A stretch of 64,000 nucleotides of DNA from the NCBI GenBank assembly GCA_030913385.1, contig CP133159.1, forward strand, positions 5,001,001-5,065,000, read 5' to 3'. The notes under the pieces were generated by a model. That model was not told the DNA's origin. It saw nothing but the letters and a program-made list of their open reading frames with translations, and did no database searches. Each line of letters begins with the position of its first letter. Position 1 is the stretch's first letter. Shown here piece after piece: positions 33,547-43,061 of the stretch. The DNA is from Cytophagaceae bacterium ABcell3 (GTDB lineage Bacteria; Bacteroidota; Bacteroidia; Cytophagales; Cytophagaceae). Made by a program: the position numbers and the translations under genes.

Positions 33547-35049
33547 TCACACATCCAGCCTCGTCCTAAAATCTTTCCGTTCCCGCGCAAAAACAATTAG
33601 CAGGTATATCAGAATAAGAAAAAACCTGAATCCGTAATCAAATAAAGGGTCTGGCAGATGGAGCTCTATGGAAATTATTACCAGAGCTACTGCTAATAGA
33701 ATATAAAAAGCTGCCGATTTCAGGTTGTAAGGAACAGGGAAATAACGGTTGCCAAGCATATAGCTTCCTGCTGCCATTAAAAAATAGCAAATAAAAGTAG
33801 CCACTGCGCTCCCCATGTAACCAATCACAGGAATCAACAGGAAGTTTGCCAGAATGGTGACTCCTGCACCAAAGAAACTGAGGAACGTACCCATAAACGT
33901 CCGGTCGGTAAGTTTGAACCAGACACTGAGGTTGTAATAAACCCCCAAAAAAAGATTTGCCAGCAACAATACCGGAACGATCATAAGTCCCTGGCGGTAT
34001 GACTCGTCTCTTAAAAGCAAGCCGAACAAGTCCAGATTAACACTTACGCCCAGAAAAATAATTGTACAAACGATGATAAAGTATTTCATCACTTTGGCAA
34101 AAAGCGCAGGTGCGTTTTTATTTTGTGCTTGAGAAAAGAAAAAAGGGTCACCAGCATAACGAAATGCCTGAATGGCCAAAGTCATAAACATGCTCAGTTT
34201 ATAGCAGGCACCATACACCCCCACGGCCTCCTGACTGGTAAGGCCTGCATAAAAATCATCGGGAAGCATAAACTTCAGCATGATCCTGTCCACAACTTCA
34301 TTCACCATACCCGCAAGTCCCATAAACATGAGTGGGTAAGCATAAATAAACATGGGCCTAATGGCTTCCAAGTTAAATGAAAACCGAAAACCTTTAAATG
34401 AAGGTGCATGGAAGGGAAACTGTAGCGCATTGGCTATAAGGTTTGAGAGCAGGATATACCCCACCTCATAACCAGGTACGTAAATCATTTCCACATAAAG
34501 CTGAAGGTCGGGCAACATTTTCCCCAAATAAATTTGCCGGCAAAAGACCAAAAAGAAAATGTTGAGAGAAATGGTAGTTATAATACTAAAGAGCTTAACG
34601 AACGCAAACCTACCAGCCCTGTTCTGTAGCCGCAACCGGGCAAATGGAATGGCTAAAATGGTGTCGGTAAACAGGATTAAACCTAACCAAATCAAATAAT
34701 CGTAATGCTGGGGATACTGCAAGAAAGATGCAATGGGTTGTGAAAAAAGGATTATCAGTCCCGAAAAAACTACACTTGTAAGCAGAACAAAACTTTGTGT
34801 ATAATTATAAGAAGTTTGCTCTTTGGAAGTATCTTTTGTGGAATACCGGAAATAGGTGGTTTCCATCCCAAACAAAAAGACAATATTTAAAAAAGCTACA
34901 TAAGCGTACAGTTCCGTATAAATACCAAAGTCAGCCAAGGGAAGGACAGATGTATAGAAAGGTACCAGCAGAAAGTTTAATACCCTACCGACAATGCTAC
35001 TAAGCCCATACAATGCAGTTTGTCCTGCAAGCTTCTTTATTTTTGACAA
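33547..35049 (-). CDS. Polysaccharide (oligosaccharide) flippase, Wzx/MATE-like
   Basis: A 500-residue integral membrane protein with about 14 helices, of the MOP superfamily that flips lipid-linked glycans across the inner membrane. The start KIKKLAGQTALYGLSSIVGR then VLNFLLVPFYTSVLPLADFG and GMETTYFRYS are typical. Its last ~160 bp are duplicated at 30348 and 31197. No glycan gene cluster surrounds it, so the transported glycan cannot be inferred. It is the last gene of a minus-strand run but is separated from the enoyl-CoA hydratase gene by a terminator. Confidence 0.9.
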   Translation of the reverse strand: MSKIKKLAGQTALYGLSSIVGRVLNFLLVPFYTSVLPLADFGIYTELYAYVAFLNIVFLFGMETTYFRYSTKDTSKEQTSYNYTQSFVLLTSVVFSGLIILFSQPIASFLQYPQHYDYLIWLGLILFTDTILAIPFARLRLQNRAGRFAFVKLFSIITTISLNIFFLVFCRQIYLGKMLPDLQLYVEMIYVPGYEVGYILLSNLIANALQFPFHAPSFKGFRFSFNLEAIRPMFIYAYPLMFMGLAGMVNEVVDRIMLKFMLPDDFYAGLTSQEAVGVYGACYKLSMFMTLAIQAFRYAGDPFFFSQAQNKNAPALFAKVMKYFIIVCTIIFLGVSVNLDLFGLLLRDESYRQGLMIVPVLLLANLFLGVYYNLSVWFKLTDRTFMGTFLSFFGAGVTILANFLLIPVIGYMGSAVATFICYFLMAAGSYMLGNRYFPVPYNLKSAAFYILLAVALVIISIELHLPDPLFDYGFRFFLILIYLLIVFARERKDFRTRLDV

Positions 35050-35071
35050 ATCAAAAGCTATTTAAAAAAGA

Positions 35072-35101
35072 ACCGGAAACCAGTATATACTGATTTCCGG
35101 T
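35072..35101 (-). terminator. Terminator after the enoyl-CoA hydratase gene
   Basis: An 8-bp stem ACCGGAAA / TTTCCGGT extended by imperfect pairing (CCAGTATATACTG) and followed on the minus strand by TCTTTTTT. It lies between the enoyl-CoA hydratase stop and the flippase start, so the flippase probably has its own promoter or receives read-through. Confidence 0.75.
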
Positions 35102-35120
35102 GTATAATTATAAAAAAGTT

Positions 35121-35903
35121 TTACTCTCCTTTAAATTCAGGCTGCCTTTTTTCAAGAAAAGCAGTTACGCCTTCCCTAAAGTCATCGGTTTTGCAACAAA
35201 TACCAAAAGAGTTGGCTTCTGTTTGAAAACCATTTTCGCTTGGGTCATAAGCAGCGTTAACACACTCCAACACCTGAGCGATAGCCAAGGGAGCATTCGC
35301 AAGAATTTTTTCCAATAACTCTTCGCACTTGGCCATCAAGTCTTCATTGGTCGTTACATAATTGACCAAGCCGATGTTTTTTGCTTCCTCTGCCACCACC
35401 ATTTCTCCCGTCATCATGAGTTCTATGGCTTTTCCTTTGCCTACCAGTTGGGTTAAGCGCTGTGTACCGCCATAACCAGGGATAATACCCAAAGAAACCT
35501 CAGGCAAACCAAAGCGGGCGTTGTAATTAGCTACCCGGAGATGACAAGCCATAGCAAGTTCACAGCCACCACCTAAGGCAAAGCCATTAACAGCAGCAAT
35601 TACAGGCTTCGTACAAGTCTCTATCAACTTGAAAACCTCCTGTCCATTTTCTGAAAACTTCCGGGCAGTAAGTTCATTAACCTCCGAAATTTCTTTAATA
35701 TCAGCACCTGCCACAAAAGCTTTTTCGCCAGCCCCGGTAATGATAACAGCTTTTACATCTGTATTATCAATGATTCCTGCAAACACATCCCTTAGTTCTT
35801 CTAAAGTAGCAGTATTCAGTGCATTCAATTTGTCGGCCCTGTTGATAGTAATTTTCAAAATTCCATCTTGAAGCTCTGTAAGCAGGTTTATATATGCTGC
35901 CAT
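35121..35903 (-). CDS. Enoyl-CoA hydratase/isomerase (crotonase) family protein
   Basis: A 260-residue crotonase-fold enzyme that hydrates trans-2-enoyl-CoA in fatty acid degradation. It has the oxyanion-hole segments AFVAGADIKE (about 62-71) and VNGFALGGGCELAMAC (105-120), and both catalytic glutamates, Glu115 in GGGCELA and Glu135 in FGLPEVSLGIIPGYGG. With both Glu present it is likely a true hydratase. No thiolase or dehydrogenase gene is adjacent. It follows two rhomboid genes after 52 bp. Confidence 0.92.
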   Translation of the reverse strand: MAAYINLLTELQDGILKITINRADKLNALNTATLEELRDVFAGIIDNTDVKAVIITGAGEKAFVAGADIKEISEVNELTARKFSENGQEVFKLIETCTKPVIAAVNGFALGGGCELAMACHLRVANYNARFGLPEVSLGIIPGYGGTQRLTQLVGKGKAIELMMTGEMVVAEEAKNIGLVNYVTTNEDLMAKCEELLEKILANAPLAIAQVLECVNAAYDPSENGFQTEANSFGICCKTDDFREGVTAFLEKRQPEFKGE

Positions 35904-35955
35904 AAAAAATTTATTATTTAAGCGTTTCTTTCACAAATATACAAGCCTTTATTAT

Positions 35956-36837
35956 TTATTTCTGACTTGCCTTGAAAAGCTTTTCCTTTTCTTCCCTAGT
36001 CAGGCTTTCATAACCTGAAACAGATATTTTGTCCAGAATGGCATCTATTTCTTTTTCATCTGGAACCACTTTGACATTGGCCTTAGGATTTTTATTTTTA
36101 TAAGACACTTTTAGGTGCCGGTTCCTTCCGAGTTTCTGGAAAAATGCAGCCATTGCACTAATCGGTTTACCAATATCCCTGCCTTTCTTTAATTGCTTAA
36201 TATAAACAAATCCAAGTAAAGCACCGCCCAAGTGAGCAAGATTCCCACCTGAATTGTCCCCTACAGATCCTAAAAACGAGATAAAGACAAAGAAAGCCGC
36301 TATGTAAACAATTTTAACCGGCCCAAGAAATATCATATAAAAGCGATAATCAGGCGCAAGTGTCGCAGCGGCAACCACCACCGCATAAACGCTGCCTGAA
36401 GCACCTATCAATATAGCCGGTTGGTTGCTCAATGCTGGAATAAAGTTATAAGCCATCAAAAAAACAACACCTGCCACCAAACCTCCGATAATATAAATAT
36501 TAACAAATCGCCTGTGCCCTAAGTATTCCATTATCAGCCTTCCAAACCAATATAATGCCAACATATTAAACAATATATGAAAGATGTTATTTATGGAGTG
36601 GCTAAAGAAATAAGTAACGATAGTCCAAGGCCTGGTCAAAAATTCTGCAGGAGCCGAAGGGAGGTGCATGTTCTTATAATAAATAAAATCAAAGACACGT
36701 GAATCTCCTAAAAGTTTGGAAAAAACATAGATAATAGCAGTAAGTACAAAAATTCCGACATTGAGAATGATAATTTGTATCAGTCCGTTGTCCTGCTTTT
36801 TAAAGCTATATTTAAATTCATTTAGTAAGCTGTTCAT
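35956..36837 (-). CDS. Rhomboid family intramembrane serine protease (second)
   Basis: A 293-residue membrane protease with six helices that cuts substrates within the lipid bilayer. The catalytic Ser147 is in LIGASGSVYAV and the catalytic His202 in GNLAHLGGALLG; the HxxxN oxyanion segment is FHILFNML. A hydrophilic C-terminal extension (about 215-293) ends in YESLTREEKEKLFKASQK, a helical tail common in Bacteroidota rhomboids. It lies 13 bp after the first rhomboid gene; the two paralogues are co-transcribed with mutL. Substrates unknown. Confidence 0.92.
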   Translation of the reverse strand: MNSLLNEFKYSFKKQDNGLIQIIILNVGIFVLTAIIYVFSKLLGDSRVFDFIYYKNMHLPSAPAEFLTRPWTIVTYFFSHSINNIFHILFNMLALYWFGRLIMEYLGHRRFVNIYIIGGLVAGVVFLMAYNFIPALSNQPAILIGASGSVYAVVVAAATLAPDYRFYMIFLGPVKIVYIAAFFVFISFLGSVGDNSGGNLAHLGGALLGFVYIKQLKKGRDIGKPISAMAAFFQKLGRNRHLKVSYKNKNPKANVKVVPDEKEIDAILDKISVSGYESLTREEKEKLFKASQK

Positions 36838-36850
36838 AATCCCTACTTGG

Positions 36851-37639
36851 TTAATTATACCTTCTGTAACCCCAATATTTAATTAGTATAAACGCAAAAA
36901 TCATTCCGCCCAAATGCGCAAAGTGTGCTATGTTATCGCCTGGTGTTCTTTGGATTCCAGCATACAAAGTATATAGACCATAGAAAAATACCAGATACTT
37001 AGCCTTAATCGGGAAAGGGAAAAACAACAAGAATAATTCCGTATTGGGAAAAATTAATGCAAAGCCCATCAGAATCCCGAAGACAGCACCCGACGCACCT
37101 ACCATCGGAATGTTTATCCTACTATTATAAATCCGATTTACTACCCTTTTTGTTTCTTGAATAAGCGCTGTATTGTCTGGATTGTTTCTAAAATCATCCG
37201 CCAGATTCATATACTCAATTCGTGCTGTGCCGGTTACGTACTCATTGACAATGCTCTGAAAGAGTGCAGGATCTGGGTCAATAAGAAAGGTCTGAACCAT
37301 ATCTTGCAAACCACCGATTTCATACCATACAAAACCCATGTAAATAAGAGAAGCACCCAACCCACAAATAAGATAATATACCAAAAACCTTTGCGACCCA
37401 AAAGTCCTTTCCAGCATCGGGCCAAAGAAAAACAAGCCAATCATGTTGCCGAACAAGTGACCAAACCCAGCGTGCATAAACATGTGCGTGAGAAACTGCC
37501 ATGGCTGAAATGCTGGGGACTCAAAATATTTAAGCCCCAATATAAATATAGCATCGTCACCAATGAGCATAGAGGCCAAAATAAAAACACCTATATTGAT
37601 TAGAAGTAAATTTTTTACAATGGGGGTAAGGTTATACAT
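36851..37639 (-). CDS. Rhomboid family intramembrane serine protease (first)
   Basis: A 262-residue rhomboid with six helices: [18 protein letters not shown] (oxyanion segment), Ser183 in [16 protein letters not shown] and His242 in [15 protein letters not shown]. It has a long insertion between helices (about 108-175, hydrophilic, with [11 protein letters not shown]) that the second rhomboid lacks; this would face the periplasm and may control substrate access. Its start overlaps the mutL stop by eight bases, so translation is coupled. Confidence 0.92.
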   Translation of the reverse strand: MYNLTPIVKNLLLINIGVFILASMLIGDDAIFILGLKYFESPAFQPWQFLTHMFMHAGFGHLFGNMIGLFFFGPMLERTFGSQRFLVYYLICGLGASLIYMGFVWYEIGGLQDMVQTFLIDPDPALFQSIVNEYVTGTARIEYMNLADDFRNNPDNTALIQETKRVVNRIYNSRINIPMVGASGAVFGILMGFALIFPNTELFLLFFPFPIKAKYLVFFYGLYTLYAGIQRTPGDNIAHFAHLGGMIFAFILIKYWGYRRYN

Positions 37640-39530
37640 TATGGTCTGGTTTTTTATTAAAAAATCCGGCTATCTTGTTCATATCCATAACCACTATCGT
37701 ATGGTTTCCGTTTGGCGCATACGAGGGGTTTTTACAGGCAAACAACTGGTCTATCAATGTATTCATCTCTGTAACAGAAAGTTTAGTACCTGGTCTAAGG
37801 GCAGCTTTTTTTGCCAGAGACCTTGCCAGGTTTTCCCGCTTATCGAGCTTAAGCTCTGATTTGTTAAACTTAAACTGTTCTATTAAATTTTCAAACAGGC
37901 CTTTTTCATTTCCGGGAGAAACATCCGCCGGTGTTCCATTGATAACGATGGTATTATTACCAAATACCTCATATACAAAGCCAAGCCCTTTTATTTCTTC
38001 CTCCATTTCAGTGACCAGAGCAAAATCTGCCGGATTCAATTCAAGCTTTTGAGGAAAAAGAAACTGTTGTGATGCGCCTGAGCGGTTTTCCATCATGCCA
38101 ACAAACTTCTCGTACAAGATACGTTCGTGTGCCGCCTGCTGATCTACAATAACCATTCCAGACTTAATCTGTGCCACAATATAGCGATTGTGTAACTGAA
38201 AAGTCATATCATTCTCAGGATTTAACAGCTCTTTGACAAGATTAAGGCTGTTGCTCCGCATGGAATTGGCTTTACTTTCAAAAGTAATCATTTCCTGCTG
38301 AGTCCCTTCCTCGTCGTTCATATCCTGCGAAAACTCCGGCCTGGCTGACGTTTCAAAGTTTTGATACAACATCTCCCAATTGGATGCACCACCTTTGTCC
38401 GGCCTGAAACTACCGCCTCCAGACGCAGGGGAAGACCCTCCGGAAGAAAAATTGGTTTCCGGCATAGAGAAGGACTGGTGTGACGCTCCGGTAAGCAGCT
38501 TAAAGTTTACGTCCTGATCAAAGTCTATAGAAGGTGTTATGTTATGTGTCCCTAAAGCTTTTTTTACACAAGCCCGCATAATAGCATACACTGTACGCTC
38601 GTCATCAAACTTGATTTCTGTCTTGGTGGGATGCACATTGATATCAATATGTCTCGGATCAATTTCTATAAATAAAACATAGAAAGGAAAATGATCATCT
38701 GGAAGTAGGTTCTCATAAGCAGACATGACCGCATGGTGCAAGTAATTATTTCTTATAAACCTATCATTGACAAAGAAAAACTGCTCACCACGTGTCTTTC
38801 TGGCATTTTCAGGTTTTCCTGCATAGCCATGAATTTTTACCATTTCGGTTTCTTCCTGGCAAGGAATCAACTGCTCTTTATAAGAATTGCCAAAAAGGGA
38901 GATTATCCTACGGCTAAGTTTTTCAGAAGGCAAATTATAAACTTCCAGATCGTTTTGTATCAATGAAAATGAAATTTCTGGATTAGCCAAAGCCACCCGT
39001 TGAAACTCATCGAGTATATGTTTCATTTCCACAGGATTGGATTTCAAAAAATTCCTTCTGGCCGGCACATTGAAAAAAAGATTTTTCACACTAATGGAAG
39101 TACCTTCTGGAGTGGCCACAGGCTCCTGAACTTTTACCTCAGAGCCTTCGACTTTTAGGAGGGTGCCAAGCTCACTGTCCCTGGCACAAGACTTTAACTC
39201 CACTTGGGCAACGGCTGCAATAGACGCCATGGCCTCCCCGCGAAAGCCCATGGTACGTATGCAAAACAAATCTTCGGTAGATGAAATTTTTGAAGTAGCA
39301 TGCCTTTCAAAACACATTCTAGCGTCTGTTTCGGTCATACCTTTTCCATCGTCCACCACTTGTATCAACTGTTTGCCAGCCTCCTTCACTATTAAGGTAA
39401 TGCGGGTGCTACCGGCATCTATAGAGTTTTCAAGCAACTCCTTGACAACAGAAGAAGGACGTTGAACAACCTCACCAGCCGCAATCTGGTTGGCAAGGGC
39501 ATCGGGCAATAATTTTATTATATCAGACAT
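37632..39530 (-). CDS. mutL: DNA mismatch repair protein MutL
   Basis: A 632-residue GHKL ATPase that links mismatch recognition to strand cleavage. N-terminal motifs: [20 protein letters not shown] with the catalytic Glu, VDDGKGM, RHATSKI and [11 protein letters not shown] low-complexity linker ([12 protein letters not shown], about 360-375) precedes the dimerisation domain. At 463 the endonuclease-type motif reads [12 protein letters not shown], with Gln where DQHA is usual, so the metal-binding site may be altered. It is the first gene in a minus-strand run with two rhomboid genes. Confidence 0.96.
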   Translation of the reverse strand: MSDIIKLLPDALANQIAAGEVVQRPSSVVKELLENSIDAGSTRITLIVKEAGKQLIQVVDDGKGMTETDARMCFERHATSKISSTEDLFCIRTMGFRGEAMASIAAVAQVELKSCARDSELGTLLKVEGSEVKVQEPVATPEGTSISVKNLFFNVPARRNFLKSNPVEMKHILDEFQRVALANPEISFSLIQNDLEVYNLPSEKLSRRIISLFGNSYKEQLIPCQEETEMVKIHGYAGKPENARKTRGEQFFFVNDRFIRNNYLHHAVMSAYENLLPDDHFPFYVLFIEIDPRHIDINVHPTKTEIKFDDERTVYAIMRACVKKALGTHNITPSIDFDQDVNFKLLTGASHQSFSMPETNFSSGGSSPASGGGSFRPDKGGASNWEMLYQNFETSARPEFSQDMNDEEGTQQEMITFESKANSMRSNSLNLVKELLNPENDMTFQLHNRYIVAQIKSGMVIVDQQAAHERILYEKFVGMMENRSGASQQFLFPQKLELNPADFALVTEMEEEIKGLGFVYEVFGNNTIVINGTPADVSPGNEKGLFENLIEQFKFNKSELKLDKRENLARSLAKKAALRPGTKLSVTEMNTLIDQLFACKNPSYAPNGNHTIVVMDMNKIAGFFNKKPDHNV

Positions 39531-39843
39531 CAGGGAACTCCCTTTTATTACGTTTAATTATATAAAGAACAAAATTAAAACTAATAATAACTCGTTTTTC
39601 TTTCAGTATGTTTTAAATTACCCTTAAGTTTAAGCCGGAAATGCGATAACGCTGCTAACGATCACCGCTATTGCACAAACCCGACCCTATAAGGGGAACA
39701 AACTGATTCTGGAATAGATATGTGTTTGCTATTTCACAAACAAGTTAAACGAATAACAAATTTAAGGCTTTTATAGCTGAAGCCATATAAATTTCTTAAT
39801 TGCTAAACTTTTTTTGAATTTTCAGCACAAATTTTAAGTTTAT
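39531..39843. other. Intergenic gap between mutL and the GH3 gene
   Basis: About 313 bp between divergent genes. AT-rich, with a short GC-richer piece (39635-39700, AATGCGATAACGCTGCTAACGA). I see no convincing hairpin, RNA or promoter match. Promoters for both divergent units must lie here. Confidence 0.35.
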
Positions 39844-42825
39844 TTGTTTCAAAAAAAATCAACACAAAAGGTAATGCCTGGGAGATTACTAAACTTTGCC
39901 ATTGTTCCGCTACTTCTAATGCTTGTTGCATGGGAGAAGCCGCATGTTAACCAAAAATCAAAACCACGAATAGACCAGTGGGTAGATAGCGTCATGTCTT
40001 CTATGACTGCCGAACAAAGAATTGGTCAACTTTTTATGGTTGCAGCTTATTCTAATAAAGACAAGAAACACACCGCTGAAATCGAAGAACTTATCACCAA
40101 ACACAACCTTGGAGGCCTTATATTTTTTCAAGGCGGGCCTTACCGGCAGGCTGTCCTTACCAACCGTTACCAAAGCTTGGCCAAAGTGCCCCTACTCATT
40201 GCTATGGATGCAGAATGGGGGCTATCCATGCGCTTGGACAGTACCATCAGCTTCCCTAAACAAATGACCCTTGGAGCCATTGAGGACAATAAGCTCGTCT
40301 ACACCATGGGTTCGGAGGTAGCCAGGCAATGCAACCGTTTAGGCGTGCATGTAAATTTTGCACCGGTTGTTGACATCAACAGCAATCCTAGAAACCCGAT
40401 CATTGGTATGCGGTCTTTTGGCGAAGACAAAAAAAATGTTGCTTTAAAAGGCATTGCCTACATGAAAGGCATGCAAAACAATAGAGTGATGGCCAATGCC
40501 AAGCACTTCCCAGGCCATGGCGACACCGGCACTGACTCCCACTTGACACTACCAGTAATTATGCACTCTAAAGAAAGGCTCAGCGAAATAGAACTGTTCC
40601 CTTTCAGAGAGTTGATCAAAGACAGCATCATGAGCATTATGGTGGCACATATACACGTGCCTGCTTATGACAATGCAAAAAACAAAGCTACCACACTTTC
40701 TAAATATGTAGTAACCGACCTTCTGAAAAACGAAATGAAGTTTAAAGGGCTGGTTTTTACAGACGCACTCAATATGAAAGGCGTCAGCAACTTCTATAAG
40801 CCTGGCGAGGTAGATGTACTGGCATTGTTGGCAGGAAACGATGTATTATTATATGCCGAGGATGTCCCTTTGGCTATTAAAAAAATAGCTACTGCCATTA
40901 AAAACAAAGAAATTACACAAGAAGAGATCGATGAAAGAGTAAGGAAAATACTAAGGGCTAAATATTGGGCTGGATTGGACCACACCCCTCAGATAGACCT
41001 GAAAAACCTTTATGCCGACCTCAACGACACACAGGCGAAAGCTGTTCAGCAAGAGCTTTTTGAAAAAGCCATTACCCTGGTCAAAAACGACCACAAGCTG
41101 CTTCCGATCAAAATAGTGGACACAGCCAGCTTTGCCTCCGTTTCAATAGGTATTGACAAAGACAATGCATTCCAAAAATCTTTAGACAAATATGCACCTT
41201 TCAAACACTACTCAGTGCCAAACAAGTATGCCGAAGAAGCCTTTTATGATAATATTTTAAAAGAACTGCTTTCGCACGAAGTAGTCGTAGTCGGGCTGCA
41301 CAATACGAACCCATGGAACAATAAAGATTACGGCATTACTGAAAACTCACGTAAGTTCATTGAAAAACTGCACAAGGCCCATCCCAATGTGGTTTTGTCA
41401 GTCTTTGCCAACCCATACAGCCTTAAGCACTTTGACCAATACCCACATGTAATTTGTGGCTTTGAAGATAATGAAACGACCAATCGGATAGTGCCACAAA
41501 TAATATTTGGCGCGCTTTCTCCTTCAGGAAAACTTCCGGTAACTGTATCAGAAAGCCTGCCAATCGGAACAGGTTTAATAACCCAAAACCTGGACAGGCT
41601 TCGCTATGGACAACCTGAAAGTGTAGGCCTCAACGGCAGTTCTCTGGCCAAAGTCGACAGTATTTTCAATAAAGCCATAGAAGATGGGGCGACTCCGGGC
41701 GGTCAAGTACTGATTGCCAAAGACGGAATGGTGGTCTATAACAAAAGTTTTGGCCATATGACCTATGACAGAGAACAACCCGTTACCGAAAGTACCATCT
41801 ACGATATTGCTTCTATTACGAAGGTAGCTGGCACCATGCAAGCAGTTATGTTTTTGCATGAGAAAGGTTTGTTGGACCTAAATCAAAAAGCGTCTTATTA
41901 CTTACCAGAACTCAAAAATACCAATAAGGCAGATCTTATCGTAAAAGATATATTAGGACATCAGGCAGGTTTGGTTCCTTTTATACCCTATTGGAAAAAA
42001 ACAATGGACACCAATGGTTTCTCACCGACCTGTTATGCCAGGCAAAAAGATGAAGAACACCCTTATGAAGTAGTACCGGGGGTTTATTCCATCGGCTCCA
42101 TAGAAGATAGCCTTTGGAAATGGACAGTGGAGTCTGACATGTTAAAAAAGAAGAAAAAAGAAAAGTACCGGTATGTATATAGCGACCTCGGCTTTTACAT
42201 TATGAAAAGAATATCAGAAAAACTCCTTAACCAGCCCATAAACGAGTTTTTGCAACAAAACTTTTATGACCCCATGGGCATGTCGACTATGGGCTATAAC
42301 CCTCTTTGCAAATTTGAACAAGGATGCATAGCCCCTACTGAAGATGACAAACTATTCCGCAGAACAGTGATAAGAGGCACCGTTCACGACCAAGGAGCCG
42401 CCATGCTTGGAGGCGTTGCCGGACATGCGGGACTTTTCAGCAATGCCAATGATTTGGCCATTCTTTTGCAGATGCACCTACAAAAAGGAAGATATGGGGG
42501 CTATCAATATTTTAAGCCAGAGACGATAGAGCGGTTTACCAAAAAACAGTTTGACAAAAACCGTAGAGGCTTAGGCTGGGACAAACCAGAGCCTGACGGG
42601 GGTGGTCCTACCTCAGATTTGGCCTCTCCTATGACTTACGGGCACACTGGCTTCACCGGCACCGCAGCCTGGGTAGACCCAGAATATAACCTTATTTATA
42701 TTTTTCTGTCAAACAGGGTGTGTCCAGATGCCAACAACACAAAATTGATAAAAAACAACGTTAGAACAGTTATACAAGACCAAATCTACAATTCAATTTT
42801 AGAATACAATCTGGCAAAAGAATAA
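39844..42825 (+). CDS. GH3 glycosidase fused to a class C beta-lactamase-like serine hydrolase
   Basis: A 993-residue exported two-domain enzyme. After a signal segment (about 15-29) comes a GH3/NagZ-type domain (about 45-400): KHFPGHGDTGTDSHLTLP (220-237) with the His-Asp general acid/base, and VFTDALNMKGV with the Asp307 nucleophile. This suggests beta-N-acetylhexosaminidase action on peptidoglycan. Residues about 590-990 form a serine hydrolase: SITK (657-660), YSD (779-781, the YxN position) and GHTGFTG. The fusion is known in Bacteroidota and suggests combined glycan and peptide or ester trimming of cell wall. Start: TTG 39844 or ATG 39874. Confidence 0.92.
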   Translation: MFQKKSTQKVMPGRLLNFAIVPLLLMLVAWEKPHVNQKSKPRIDQWVDSVMSSMTAEQRIGQLFMVAAYSNKDKKHTAEIEELITKHNLGGLIFFQGGPYRQAVLTNRYQSLAKVPLLIAMDAEWGLSMRLDSTISFPKQMTLGAIEDNKLVYTMGSEVARQCNRLGVHVNFAPVVDINSNPRNPIIGMRSFGEDKKNVALKGIAYMKGMQNNRVMANAKHFPGHGDTGTDSHLTLPVIMHSKERLSEIELFPFRELIKDSIMSIMVAHIHVPAYDNAKNKATTLSKYVVTDLLKNEMKFKGLVFTDALNMKGVSNFYKPGEVDVLALLAGNDVLLYAEDVPLAIKKIATAIKNKEITQEEIDERVRKILRAKYWAGLDHTPQIDLKNLYADLNDTQAKAVQQELFEKAITLVKNDHKLLPIKIVDTASFASVSIGIDKDNAFQKSLDKYAPFKHYSVPNKYAEEAFYDNILKELLSHEVVVVGLHNTNPWNNKDYGITENSRKFIEKLHKAHPNVVLSVFANPYSLKHFDQYPHVICGFEDNETTNRIVPQIIFGALSPSGKLPVTVSESLPIGTGLITQNLDRLRYGQPESVGLNGSSLAKVDSIFNKAIEDGATPGGQVLIAKDGMVVYNKSFGHMTYDREQPVTESTIYDIASITKVAGTMQAVMFLHEKGLLDLNQKASYYLPELKNTNKADLIVKDILGHQAGLVPFIPYWKKTMDTNGFSPTCYARQKDEEHPYEVVPGVYSIGSIEDSLWKWTVESDMLKKKKKEKYRYVYSDLGFYIMKRISEKLLNQPINEFLQQNFYDPMGMSTMGYNPLCKFEQGCIAPTEDDKLFRRTVIRGTVHDQGAAMLGGVAGHAGLFSNANDLAILLQMHLQKGRYGGYQYFKPETIERFTKKQFDKNRRGLGWDKPEPDGGGPTSDLASPMTYGHTGFTGTAAWVDPEYNLIYIFLSNRVCPDANNTKLIKNNVRTVIQDQIYNSILEYNLAKE

Positions 42826-43061
42826 GATCGTCCAAACAAAACAAAAAACCTGTAACACAACGGGTTGAACATATATTTTTTACTACTCAAAACAAGCAAA
42901 GGTTTTTCAATCAAAACACCTTTTTACTCAAAAAGATGTTACAACAAATAATTTCAACATTTTTTCTTTCAATGCCTTTAGGGTTATATCTTAAAAATGT
43001 ATTTTTGCTATGATTTTTTCTGTTAAGGAAACAGGAAATTTTTACCAATGAATTGTTTCCC

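Noticed and set aside
42826-43061. Terminator after the GH3/serine hydrolase gene
   Set aside because: A 7-bp stem with a G-T pair (AACCTGT / ACGGGTT near 42848) is present but lacks an adjacent T run; too weak to list as a feature.
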